Under the pieces are notes generated by a model, which was given only the letters and a program-made list of their open reading frames with translations, did not search any database and had not been told where the DNA came from. This document shows, one piece after another, positions 54,236 to 64,000 of a DNA stretch of 64,000 nt. This stretch comes from Sugiyamaella lignohabitans (lineage: Eukaryota; Ascomycota; Dipodascomycetes; Dipodascales; Trichomonascaceae), in NCBI RefSeq assembly GCF_001640025.1, contig NC_031671.1:992001-1056000 (forward strand), written 5' to 3'. Numbering within the stretch: the stretch's first letter is position 1; every line of letters starts with the position of its first letter. Position numbers and translations under genes: made by a program.

Positions 54236-57200
54236 ATGCAGAAACAAGCACCTCCTGGTGCATATCCTCCTGGAACCCAACTAACTGTCGGATCGCATGC
54301 TGTGACTATCAAGTCGTATATTTCGGAAGGAGGATTTGCCCATGTCTACGTGGTGAAAATCTCCCCCTCGACTTTAGAGGGAGAGATCGCATGTTTGAAG
54401 AGGGTAGTAGTTCCCGATAAGATTCATCTCAACCTTCTTCGAGCAGAGGTAGATGCTATGAAGAGACTGAAAGGACATCCTAATATTGTACGATATATTG
54501 ATTCGCATGCTGCTCGACTAAATGCTCAGGGTGGTCTACCAGCATCAGCCCAGGCTCAACTTCAAGCCCAGGGACATGGCCAGGGAGGTAGTCAAGTATA
54601 CGAAGTGTTCCTATTGATGGAATACTGCTCCGGCAATGGACTTATTGATTTCATGAATACTCGTCTTAGAGAACAATTAACTGAATCGGAGATTCTAAAG
54701 ATCACTAGTGATGTTACCTATGGATTGGCTTGCATGCATTATTTACAACCTCCGCTTATTCATCGTGATTTAAAGATTGAGAATATTCTCATCTCTGGTG
54801 ATGGTACATATAAACTATGTGATTTTGGATCTGTGTCTCCTATTCTCCGACCACCACGAAACCCCGGTGAATACCATATATTAGAGCAAGACATCCAACG
54901 TCACACGACTGCTCAGTATAGATCGCCCGAGATGATTGATATATATCGAGGACACCCTATTGACGAGAAGAGCGATATCTGGGCCCTGGGCGTATTCTTG
55001 TATAAACTATGCTACTATACGACACCTTTTGAGCGAGAAGGTAGCCTTGCTATTTTGCATGCCAGCTTCAGTTTTCCTCCTAAACCAGTTTATTCGGACC
55101 GATTGAAAGGTGTTATTAGTGCACTATTAAGGGAGGATCCGCGGGCAAGACCTAATGTATATCAAGTGCTAAAAGAGATTTGTGCAATGAGGGGACTAGA
55201 GGTGCCAATCAAAGATATTTATTCTGGTGCAACCTCAACTGCTGCGACGATGGTACAACCAACTACTTCTGTACAACTTGCTCATCCTGCTCAGGACAAC
55301 CAAAATCATAGCCTGTCCGCCTCACAGCAACAGCCAGATAATGTCTCAACTGCACAGGGCATAGTGCGAAGTATACCTAAAGAGCAGCAACAAAGACAGT
55401 GGGTCCCCGAAGTGACACCAATGTTTCGTGGTCGTATCACTGTTCAACAGAACAATAGTATGCCATCGTTAGACAAATTCGATAATGGAGACGAGAATCA
55501 CGAGAGCCGTGGTAGTTTTACAACTGGTCTTGCATCTGCCGCTAATTTTGATGACGACCCGTTCTCATCATTGGACTCGTCAGCTAAGCAACAACGGGCC
55601 AAAACTCAACCTGTGACCCCGGTGCATTCTTCCACTCCTCAAGAGTTTACATTTGACGAAGCTGACATTGAAAGTAGGTTTCCTTCCGTCGAGGACCTTG
55701 CTCGAGAGCTTGAAAGGACCCCTTTTGAGTTTGCTCAAGCTCACAAACCAATCCAGCAGCAGACGAATTTACAAGCTCGGACTCAGCCACAAGTCCAGAA
55801 ACAGACCCAGACTGCACCACAGCCTCAGTTTAAACCGCAGATGCAATCGCAGCTACGATCACAGCCAGAGGGGCAAGTATCACAGGAAATGCCTAGACAG
55901 GTGCAGTCTCAACAGGCGATACCGCAACCAGCAACAAGACTAGAGCAATCTACGACATCTGTTTCTAGATCGTCAAGGGATTCAACTCCTGGAGAACCGC
56001 TGAAAACGAAACCACCTCCCACAATGAGAAAACCTGGAACTACAGGGACCCCTTCTGGATATTCCGCATACCCGTTAAAGTCAGCATCGCCACCTATGCC
56101 AGCACCGAAGAAGCTGTCACAAACTTCTCAACCGAAACCGGAAAAGCCTGCCTTAAACACAATGCCGTCAGGGCTATCTATTAACATCTCATCGGCATCA
56201 TCAGGATCCGATTCGGAGCCAACCCCCTCTGAAAGTTACTCAAAACCATTGCCAAGGCCCCCTCCTCACCAAATTAGGCCACGACCCCTCAGCATGTACT
56301 CACAGAGCAATACAGATGCATATTTTGAAGCTAGTTATAACAGCGTAAATCAGTCTCCAAGTCCTGTTATTGACCAATCACAGAAATTCAGCTACCTACC
56401 AGAAGATAGCAATGCTATTGCAAACACAGGTAATGCTAACCATACTGGATCACTTATTGATACAATGCCTCCAGAAGACCGAGAGCAGCTGAAAGTGATA
56501 CTGACTGGCCTGTCACAAAGGTCTAATACTGTGGTTTTGGACAACAGTGAGAACCATATTGACTCTAATGTAGACTTTCTGAAAGCTCTTGATAATGAGA
56601 ATACTGGATCAAGACCACATCACCACCGCAAACCCAGTCAATCTCAGTATTTGTATCCATCGGGTACTGGTGATGGATCAGGAGGGGTTGGTAATGGTGG
56701 CAGTACAGGCGGTAGTGGTTGGATGAATCGGTCAAGCTCGACCTCTCGAAGGTCAGGATCTACTTCCCGTCATAGTAAAAAGCCCAGTATGACTTCACTA
56801 AAAGGTAAAATTGGAGATGCCTTCAAGAAATTTGACAATGCTGCAGGAGCGTATAGATCCACCTCAGATTCGTCCATGATGGGCCCACCTGTTGCTGCTC
56901 CTCGTACAGTATCTGCTGGTAGCAACCCTGGAGGGTATAGGTCGTCGAGTCGCATGTCGTACACTGCTGAATCACCAGGTGACTATGCATTTTCCCCCAA
57001 GAAGGAAGATGATGAATTTAAGTATCCCGTATCATCATCCACTTCGGTCAAACATGGTCCTCCACATGTTCATATGCACCGTTCGAAGTCGAGAAACAAC
57101 GGCTCGAGCAGTATTCAAAGTCGAGTACAGCAGTTCCTAAGTCGGTCCGAATCGCCTCCTAAGAAGACTGCCTCGGGCTATGGCAAATATACTGAGGAAG

Positions 57201-57613
57201 AACGACAGGTATCATCGTCAACTCATTCACCCTCGCCGCCAAACGATACCTCATCAATGCCCCCACCACCTCCGTCTAAACAATACGCGGCCCAAAAACT
57301 CGGAAGAGAGGTACACCGCGAGATCAAGCGCGCTTCTATGGAGTCAACTCGTGACTGGATAAATAGTGATGGCTCGGGACGCCGGAATTCTAAGATGCAT
57401 CTTCCGGGAAGAACAGACTCTCAGCATTCCCGCAAACTGTCGAATATTAGTTCAGAATCCTCGGGCAGCAATAGTGGCAGTAAGAGACCACCTGTTAGGC
57501 CCAAAAAACCAGCACATCTTCAGTCACCACGTCGCACCGTCGACAAAGTACAGAAAGCCATTGATGATGATTGGGAAGCAAGTTTCAATCAGAAATATCC
57601 CAGTCTGGGATAA
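54236..57613 (+). CDS. AKL1: Ser/Thr kinase of the Ark1/Prk1/Akl1 (NAK) family
   Basis: Kinase regulating endocytosis and cortical actin by phosphorylating coat proteins such as Pan1 and Sla1 in yeast. The 1125-residue intronless protein has its kinase domain at about 22-320: gly-loop ISEGGFAHVYVV, Lys55 in CLKRV, HRDLKIENIL (Asp178), CDFGSVS (Asp196; DFGS is typical of this family), and QYRSPEMIDIYRG. A Gln/Ala insert (about 100-118) sits in the N-lobe. The remaining ~800 residues are disordered: Gln-rich (about 510-560), Pro-rich, Ser-rich and Gly-rich with many basic-Ser sites. A conserved acidic end (DDWEASFNQKYPSLG) closes the protein. Size favours Akl1 over the shorter Ark1/Prk1. Confidence 0.88.
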   Translation: MQKQAPPGAYPPGTQLTVGSHAVTIKSYISEGGFAHVYVVKISPSTLEGEIACLKRVVVPDKIHLNLLRAEVDAMKRLKGHPNIVRYIDSHAARLNAQGGLPASAQAQLQAQGHGQGGSQVYEVFLLMEYCSGNGLIDFMNTRLREQLTESEILKITSDVTYGLACMHYLQPPLIHRDLKIENILISGDGTYKLCDFGSVSPILRPPRNPGEYHILEQDIQRHTTAQYRSPEMIDIYRGHPIDEKSDIWALGVFLYKLCYYTTPFEREGSLAILHASFSFPPKPVYSDRLKGVISALLREDPRARPNVYQVLKEICAMRGLEVPIKDIYSGATSTAATMVQPTTSVQLAHPAQDNQNHSLSASQQQPDNVSTAQGIVRSIPKEQQQRQWVPEVTPMFRGRITVQQNNSMPSLDKFDNGDENHESRGSFTTGLASAANFDDDPFSSLDSSAKQQRAKTQPVTPVHSSTPQEFTFDEADIESRFPSVEDLARELERTPFEFAQAHKPIQQQTNLQARTQPQVQKQTQTAPQPQFKPQMQSQLRSQPEGQVSQEMPRQVQSQQAIPQPATRLEQSTTSVSRSSRDSTPGEPLKTKPPPTMRKPGTTGTPSGYSAYPLKSASPPMPAPKKLSQTSQPKPEKPALNTMPSGLSINISSASSGSDSEPTPSESYSKPLPRPPPHQIRPRPLSMYSQSNTDAYFEASYNSVNQSPSPVIDQSQKFSYLPEDSNAIANTGNANHTGSLIDTMPPEDREQLKVILTGLSQRSNTVVLDNSENHIDSNVDFLKALDNENTGSRPHHHRKPSQSQYLYPSGTGDGSGGVGNGGSTGGSGWMNRSSSTSRRSGSTSRHSKKPSMTSLKGKIGDAFKKFDNAAGAYRSTSDSSMMGPPVAAPRTVSAGSNPGGYRSSSRMSYTAESPGDYAFSPKKEDDEFKYPVSSSTSVKHGPPHVHMHRSKSRNNGSSSIQSRVQQFLSRSESPPKKTASGYGKYTEEERQVSSSTHSPSPPNDTSSMPPPPPSKQYAAQKLGREVHREIKRASMESTRDWINSDGSGRRNSKMHLPGRTDSQHSRKLSNISSESSGSNSGSKRPPVRPKKPAHLQSPRRTVDKVQKAIDDDWEASFNQKYPSLG

Positions 57614-57919
57614 GTATCACCATATTAATGTATATATAAATCTATTAGTGAATAACTCTCGCATAGTGTTTACCTCCGGCCGCTGGAAATTCCCCCCCCC
57701 CCCATCCTGATTGTGCTCCTCTTCGTGAAGCTATCGGGATACTGAGAAGTACGATACAAGTAAAATAACTGCTGAATTATCAAGTATGAACGGTTAGGAG
57801 AAGTTTCGAGCAGCCCCGATGCGGAACTCTAGCGGACTAACTGCTAAAGCAATAATATCTCCAGAAACAATAAATTAGTGTATTATGTTCATAAAACGTA
57901 TATTACATGACGGATCTTC
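57614..57919. other. Convergent spacer with C run
   Basis: Contains ACCTCCGGCCGCTGG (about 57672-57686), a fragment of the GC-rich element, followed by a run of about 12 C at 57692-57703. Confidence 0.5.
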
Positions 57920-58418
57920 CTACAACGAATCGTGGATTATGGGAAGAGTATTTTCAATGGCAATTGGCGCACTAGAGGGCATGAGATCAAATATATCACC
58001 ACCAGAGTAGTAGTAGTATGCGCGCCGGATCATGTTGACTACGTGTGCTGGAAAGTAAGTAAATACAGCCCACAGAAACATGAGTCCAATTGTCAGAAGA
58101 ATCGAGCCTTAGCTGTTAGTTCGTCCAGTTCGGTATGTTTCCTAACGTGCCCCCCTCTCACTTCCCCTCAAGCATTTATTAAAACAACTCTCAAATCAAC
58201 AAGCGAAAAAAATCCAGAGTTGCGTGTAGCCACCGCAGCCAACAGAAACTGAGGTTGTCGCGTAACCCCTGATTCCGAGCTATTCTAATAAATAACTTAC
58301 TGAATATTGCCCCCTCAAGCTTTGTCAGCATATAGACAGGCGTCATATCCATAGTATACAGGACCTGTGCCCTTCTCACCAATTTACGCAGCCTGTTAAA
58401 TCCCTTCGATTCCGTCAT
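57920..58418 (-). CDS. Serine palmitoyltransferase small subunit-like protein
   Basis: Likely activating small subunit of serine palmitoyltransferase in the ER (animal SPTSSA/B type, functionally like yeast Tsc3). Exon 1 is complement 58418-58301, the intron 58300-58108 (193 nt, GTAAGT donor, ACTAAC branch point, CTAAG acceptor), and exon 2 58107-57920. The product is 101 residues: MTESKGFNRLRKLVRRAQ, then TPVYMLTKLEGAIFSS, resembling the family's YMLEPWE..IFN block. A membrane segment follows (ILLTIGLMFLWAVFTY), then FPAHVVNMIRRAYYYYSGGD. An upstream in-frame ATG at 58550 would add 44 unrelated residues. The family match is by pattern, and the splice sites are unconfirmed. Confidence 0.75.
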
Positions 58419-59194
58419 CTGTCTGGATCTGTTACCGCTGTCGAATTGTGTGGCTAGTAATGAACCCGCTGAGAGTTGAGGTGCAGCATTGGTCTCAGAA
58501 TGTCGTGAACTTCGCCGCACATTGTGAGGCTCGCGTGTTTTCAAAATCATTTGGTAGTAATCAACTTCTACCTATTGTATTCAAATATATCACGAGGGAT
58601 CTGATGCCTACTATGATGCAATCGACTGCCATTATCTTCTGGACAGTGTCCTATATATACTTAGCGTTGTAGGTACCTTCGGTAACTGTCTACATCTTTC
58701 TTCTAGGCTGTTAATGTATTCCCAGGGGAGCCACAAGAGTTAGAAACACATTCAGTAGTATTACATTATAGGACACGATAGATAGTCATGTATAACAAAG
58801 TCATCCCGCTTAAAAAGTATACTAATAACATATGAATAGTATGTTACGATTGCATACGCATAGTAGCTTAGTGGGAATCGATGATCAGACAGAGCTGACC
58901 AAAGTCTCGCTTTTTCGGTTCCGCTCTAATCTCTTATATGCATCCGCTGGTTTTTTAAGTACTACTTAAATAATCAGTTCTTTGAAAAATCTGACCAGAA
59001 CTAGAGTTGTGACCCTGGCTCTGGTGTTGCAGGTTGAATCCCTACAGAGATGGCCCCTAAATGTTACCCTGACTATGCAGAACAATTCACTGCATCTAAC
59101 CCGCAGATCTGAAAATTGAATTCACAAAATCCGAGCTGGAAGATATTGCGACAATAACCTACGGGGTTTAATTTTGTTTTAAGATAACGCAATT
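58419..59194. other. Divergent intergenic region
   Basis: Between the SPT small subunit gene (minus) and MRP21 (plus). A/T-rich; no gene or repeat is supported. Confidence 0.45.
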
Positions 59195-59755
59195 ATGCTG
59201 AAATTTTTTAGACCACAAATTAGCAAAGTGCCCACGACAAGGGTATTCTCTACTTCACGAATTACACACAATCAGGATCAGACGAGGCTACTCCAGGATC
59301 TTCTCAGAGTGAATAAGAACCACGGTTCTAAGACTGGCAAGAAGAATGCAAATGACAAATTATCTGGTGTCGAAAATCTTAATATCGGATTCAAATTCGG
59401 TGATTTAAGGGGTCCCCGCTCAGCCGGTGAATCGGAATCTTCTTCTTTACTTGATAGACAAACTGTCGTAGATAAGATTTCGGATTACACCTCGAAACAG
59501 GTTCCTCGAACTGGCGTTATGGCTGGCCGTAGTGTGCCTGTACAAGGCCCGATGAACCTGTCGGCAGCTCTCCGACACTTGAACATTATCAACCAAGCGA
59601 ATAAAATTAGACGGGTGCTCTCACTACAGAGATACCATGAGAGACCGGGCAAAGTCAAGCTGCGACTAAGAAATGAAAAAGCCCGCAGAGACTTCAATAA
59701 GGGTATCAGGAGACTATTTGATCTAGTAGGGGAGGCCCGCAGGAAGGGCTATTAA
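59195..59755 (+). CDS. MRP21: Mitochondrial small-subunit ribosomal protein bS21m
   Basis: Component of the mitochondrial 37S ribosomal subunit. The 186-residue protein has a basic presequence (MLKFFRPQISKVPTTRVFST). A linker follows, then a C-terminal bS21-like region: GRSVPVQGPMNLSAALRHLN, INQANKIRRVLSLQRYHERP and KVKLRLRNEKARRDFNKGIR. Yeast Mrp21 is 177 residues with the same conserved C-terminal half. No intron. Confidence 0.85.
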   Translation: MLKFFRPQISKVPTTRVFSTSRITHNQDQTRLLQDLLRVNKNHGSKTGKKNANDKLSGVENLNIGFKFGDLRGPRSAGESESSSLLDRQTVVDKISDYTSKQVPRTGVMAGRSVPVQGPMNLSAALRHLNIINQANKIRRVLSLQRYHERPGKVKLRLRNEKARRDFNKGIRRLFDLVGEARRKGY

Positions 59756-59964
59756 TTGTTCAACTGCTGTCGAAGCGAGTACGGGGCTGTATGCACTAAA
59801 ATCAAAATGATGTCAGTCTATTTGATCTGATTATGGGTCCATTAGCTGATTTCTTCTCTGCATGTACATAATATACTATTAAAATAATTGTCATTAATTG
59901 TTGTTGCTCATGTGCTCTATAGTTAGCTGGCTCCTATTACTCAGGGCCATGGTGGCCGCTAATG

Positions 59965-61843
59965 TCATGTTTGCTTTTCTTGTTCCTGCTGAGCCAAACG
60001 CTTTGCTGTGATCTTTCGAATCTTGTCTGTAATTCTTGAAGGGTAATGTACATCACTACGCGGTTCACTATCTTCTCTCCGTGCCTCAACTGGGTCCATC
60101 TGAATCCGCGTCCTCGTGGTCCCGATATACTGGCCATCTGATAATGTTAGTCTTAAAATTCGCCTCAGAAATTGCGCCACCGTTGCAAATCTGCACGGGA
60201 GTAAACTAGTCTTGGCACATATCAAGCGCTTTTTCTACCAGCTTGAGCTCCATCTAAGACTTCTTCGCTAGTCTCGCTTGCCCAAGTCGTTGACAGGGGC
60301 TGGGGGAGCAAAGTCGCTCCGCAAAAGTGTGGTACAACAACCAGGGTCTGGCGCCGAGCCCCAGCCACCCGAAACTTGATTAATTTTTGACATGCAACTC
60401 ACCATATGTAGTGAACATCTCTGTGCCCACTATATCCTGCCACTGGCCGCGGTAGAGAGCTCCGTTGACCCTGAACACCGGGCTGTCTGTGTGAAGACCG
60501 GCTACTTGAAACGATGCTTGGTGATCGATTGTCGCTTCCCGCCTGCCCGAAGGACCAGGTGTCAGGCTGGCAATTCCCATGTCTAGAGGGATATATACAT
60601 CCTAGCAGCATGTTAACAAATCTATTATTCTTATAGAAAGCCTTTGTTGTTCCTCTTACTTACGACCTCATCTTCGGCTGCCGCTGTTGCTTGTGGTCTT
60701 GTGGTGGTATCAGCAGCTCTTTGCGCAGCCTCTTTTCGCGCTATTACATCTTCTCGCGATCCTGCCTCATAACCTACATCTAAAATAGTTAGACTCTGTA
60801 AGTGACATAACTCTGGTGGCTGTTTTCTCTATAAATTCTCATGACCGTACGACGTAAAATCGTCAGAAATCAGAAGAAAATTACTTACGGAATGTCCAGT
60901 GCATCTCATCACCATTAGTTAGATAATCACAGCGTCCAGTATACTCAAGCACCCAATCACCAGGCTTGCCACTACGGCCCTCAGGCAGAGTGAACTTGTC
61001 CAGACTACAGGTGCTTGTCCGGATGTCTAAATTGGGATCACCAGTAAGTGCACGACCCAGCGCGATCCTAGTGGCGGCATGAGTAGTAATGAGAATAGTA
61101 TCTACCGATGTCTGTTTTAGAGAAGTCACCAGTCTTGATACGACCTCGATACAACGTGAATGCAATTCTTCAATTGTTTCTCCTTCAGATGACACTGTCA
61201 ATAGCGGATCATAGTCTTCTTTCAATCTGGGAAAATATTGTTTGAGCACTTCGGGCTTAGCAGGAATCGGTTTCGTGGGTCTCGTTCGGTAATAGCATTC
61301 GCCAACACCGTTTTCCGCGTATATAGGCAGATCTAACTTCTCAGCAGTCGGCGTCGCTGTTTGCAAACATCTGTAAAATGGAGAAGAATAAATGCGATCA
61401 ATCCGAGGGAACTCTTCAGGCAGTTCTGCCACACTCTTGGCCAGAAAGGTACCCAGTTCCTCTGCCTGATCAAGTCCATGAGGAGCTAGTACCGAATCTC
61501 CTTCGATCTTGGTGGGAGGCTCAGGCTCTGGAACATCAGTATTCCAATTAGCGCGATGCCCATGCTGTTTTGTAGTGGTTAGATCATAATGTTCCTGACT
61601 GAATTACTTACCAGTTTCCCTCCAACGCTCTTCATCCCCTTGAAAACCAGAACATTGTTTCCAGGATATTGTTTGGATGGCTCAAAGATAATATTGGGCA
61701 GAGCGATTCGAAATGTGTTGAAGTACGTTACGAAGTTTAAACTGAAGGACCGCATGATCGAGGTGCAACCAGCCACAGGCTCCAAAATAGTTCTAGTCAC
61801 AATTCCAAATACCTACCCTAGTAATGAAAATAGTCTTAACCAT
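59965..61843 (-). CDS. TFC7: TFIIIC subunit tau55 (five exons)
   Basis: Subunit of TFIIIC, which recruits RNA polymerase III to tRNA genes. Exons on the complement are 61843-61817, 61564-60889, 60779-60664, 60601-60403 and 60137-59965. Introns are about 252, 109, 62 and 265 nt, with GTAGGT, GTAAGT, GTAAGT and GTGAGT donors. The product is about 396 residues. The N-terminal histidine-phosphatase domain begins MVKTIFITRHGHRANW, the RHG motif being created by the first junction, with IYSSPFYRCLQTATP and ILITTHAATRIALG. The C-terminal tau55 part has RVNGALYRGQWQDIVGTEMF then GQYIGTTRTRIQM. The third exon may begin at 60779 or 60773 (two AGs six bases apart, both in frame). The fourth intron contains a GC-rich element copy. 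Confidence 0.85.
60296..60367. repeat. GC-rich element in TFC7 intron 4
   Basis: GGGGCTGGGGGAGCAAAGTC and, after about 45 bases, CCAGGGTCTGGCGCCGAGCC then CCAGCCACCCGA: a degenerate inverted pair of the family, entirely within the intron 60402-60138. Confidence 0.55.
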
Positions 61844-62241
61844 TGAAGCCTACTTTTTTCGTCTAAATCGTCTTAATTTCTGACCGGCATGACTCTGAGC
61901 TCAGTTCAAGTATGCAGTCGATGTCAACACTGGGTTAGGGCAGAAATAAGCCTCTCATCCCGCAGCAGCACACTTGGGTAATTCCAACCCATGATTCTCA
62001 ATTTTCGTTCAATATTCGCTAACCAATATAGCCAAAACCCAGATTTAGGCGTTTAGATTTAGATCCCCCAGCAGAGCACTTTCTATGGGTATCGAGTTCG
62101 TTTAACTGTTATCTATAGTCAGTCCAACGATACCACTTTCAGGGGTAGGTGCGGCTCACCCTACCCTACTCGAAGCTCACCGTCGGTTGTAGTAGTTGTG
62201 CTTCACGACAGGTAACAGTAATAGCTCAAAAACTAACCACC
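61844..62241. other. Divergent promoter region TFC7/YOS1
   Basis: About 400 bases between two divergent genes. No repeats or extra genes seen. Confidence 0.45.
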
Positions 62242-62951
62242 ATGTTTGGCTTGGGATTATTATATTATGGTATGTATTTCCCATTAATACCGACTCGCAG
62301 TAGGACTATTGTATCTTGACTTATTATCATTAAGCATTTTGTTAATTGAAGTCATTAAGTATTTGCTAATTGAAGTCATACTAACACGGAGCGAGTGGTC
62401 ATACTGCTCCTGAACGCAGTAGCCATTTTGAGTGAAGAGCGATTTATTGCAAGACGTAAGTTATCCTTGATTTGACTATATAGTGTCTTGAAATTTGAAA
62501 GGTAAAGTTAAGCCTTGTCAAATAAAAAGATATAACATGTAGTGAGATGTTCTGAGGCAAACATTAGTGATCTTCTAACGACTCATAGTGGGGTGGGACT
62601 CGGAAGGTGAGAACCAAGGCTTCGGCTCAACGAGTAATGAACAGTCAATCAAGTCCAAACTTTTGGGGCTCATCAAGGCAACGCGAACAGTCATGAGGCG
62701 TAAGTATTTAAAGATGAGGATGGACGGATGGATGGATTGTTCTAAAAGCTGTCATGCTAGTATCGTCAGGTCGCAGTCGAGAAATCAACGGCATTTGACA
62801 CCAACAGCAAGCAAAGGAAATACAGATAGCTATTGAAGGTTCAACATTTCAAGTTCAAGGAATACGGTCATTTGACTAAGTCTAACCCTATTTAGCGTTT
62901 CTAATTGCGTTCAACATCACAATCATAGTGTATGAGCTCGTCCTCGGCTGA
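62242..62951 (+). CDS. YOS1: YOS1, small ER-Golgi transport membrane protein (four exons)
   Basis: Yip1/Yif1-associated protein needed for COPII vesicle transport (IER3IP1 in animals). Exons are 62242-62269, 62396-62455, 62589-62699 and 62896-62951. Introns are 126, 133 and 196 nt, with GTATGT, GTAAGT and GTAAGT donors and CTAAC branch points (TACTAAC in the first). The product is 84 residues (yeast Yos1 has 85): MFGLGLLYYVVILLLNAVAI, LSEERFIARLGW, GENQGFGSTSNEQSIKSKLL, GLIKATRTVMR and a C-terminal membrane segment FLIAFNITIIVYELVLG. All three junctions restore the family sequence in frame. Conserved leucines are encoded by CTG. Confidence 0.9.
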
Positions 62952-63031
62952 GACAGATAGTTTCGGTGTTATTTATTATAATAAATAGTGTGTTGAATTA
63001 CAAAGATGGATAAAGATGTGGCTTTACGAGA

Positions 63032-63532
<501 letters not shown>

Positions 63533-63707
63533 CCTGAATGTAAATTGAAAAGATGCCGTAATCGAACGTACACTTCAAAAATTAGTGATATTCAGCTGCA
63601 GTAGGAAATATTTGTAGTGGACATGTGCGGCTCTGATTAGCAAATGAGCCGCTCCACTGATCAGTAAACAGGATGAACTTGTATTTATATTATTAGCATT
63701 CTTCGAA

Positions 63708-64000
63708 ATGAGGAATTTGTCAAGCAATCTAAGTAGAAGTGCGTTCCATGTTTCAGGCCAATTGTTTGGAATATCACGACAGAAGGCTTTTTCTTCAGAA
63801 GCTATAGGTCAAGTTCTGATACGCGGCGTAGCAGCCAGACATTACAGTCGCAATGTTACCAGCTCATTTTCAACTCTTGGGTCTAAATATGAAGCATTTA
63901 CCAGAAGTCATACCAGTATAAATACTCCTGAAAAGAGTGTTAGTGTTAAGCACTTTACGGCTGGCTTTTTTACCAATACATTTCATACGCAAAATGGGCC
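63708..64000 (+). CDS. Unknown protein, N-terminal part, probably mitochondrial
   Basis: Not recognised; an open frame from the ATG at 63708 to the window end (97 codons plus two bases) without a stop. The start MRNLSSNLSRSAFHVSGQLF and the following IRGVAARHYSRNV are rich in Arg, Ser and Ala and have almost no acids, as in a mitochondrial presequence. It is divergent from RPB10 with 175 bases between, which fits a real gene start. The fold and function lie beyond the window. Confidence 0.6.
   Translation, partial: MRNLSSNLSRSAFHVSGQLFGISRQKAFSSEAIGQVLIRGVAARHYSRNVTSSFSTLGSKYEAFTRSHTSINTPEKSVSVKHFTAGFFTNTFHTQNG

Noticed and set aside
61579..61846. Frames on both strands inside TFC7 intron 1
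   Set aside because: The MVKTIFITR exon joins exactly to HGHRANW across this stretch, recreating the RHG motif; no Sm-like or other family pattern was found in the intron frames.

Overview
The window is nuclear DNA of a budding yeast (Saccharomycotina). The genes are compact and mostly fungal orthologues. Introns carry GTAAGT/GTATGT donors and CTAAC (often TACTAAC) branch points. CTG codons fall where YOS1 and RPB10 have conserved leucines, so the code looks standard and the CUG-Ser clade is unlikely. Homogentisate dioxygenase, an NGS1-type GlcNAc sensor and several introns in tiny genes suggest an early-branching, intron-richer lineage (Dipodascaceae/Trichomonascaceae-like). That placement is inference.

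Layout: 1-3830 RRP5 (minus, 3' part off the window). 4712-5326 MXR1. 5556-6596 a secreted low-complexity protein. 7749-8363 an AMMECR1-domain protein. 9193-19643 a GlcNAc block: DAC1 (minus), NGS1-like sensor (plus), HXK1/NAG5-like kinase (plus). 21454-23280 a divergent PIP kinase. 23.3-38.2 kb is gene-poor and holds three related low-complexity genes of unknown function (26473, 29786, 36205), the last two inside a segmental duplication, plus a small membrane protein (34428, minus). 38228-39816 homogentisate dioxygenase. 40590 MED18, 43482 NOP7, 44785 VTC1. 46269-51908 a sugar transporter and a secreted GH15 glucoamylase. 54236-57613 an AKL1-type kinase. 57.9-64 kb is dense and intron-rich: a serine palmitoyltransferase small subunit, MRP21, TFC7 (5 exons), YOS1 (4 exons), RPB10 (3 exons) and the start of an unknown, probably mitochondrial protein.

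Functional themes: GlcNAc sensing, phosphorylation and deacetylation are grouped, but the deaminase and transporter are not in the window. A transporter and a glucoamylase suggest extracellular glucan use. The rest is housekeeping: rRNA processing, Pol I/II/III machinery, Mediator, ER-Golgi transport, sphingolipid and polyphosphate metabolism. A GC-rich inverted-repeat family (core CCTCCGGCGGCTGGGG) is scattered between genes and in one intron; three paired copies lie in or next to the GlcNAc block. The least explained content is the S/T-rich paralogue family at 26-37 kb.

Several genes (VTC1, the SPT small subunit, TFC7, YOS1, RPB10, HGD, RRP5) were assembled by hand from exons. Their splice sites are read from sequence and not confirmed by transcripts.
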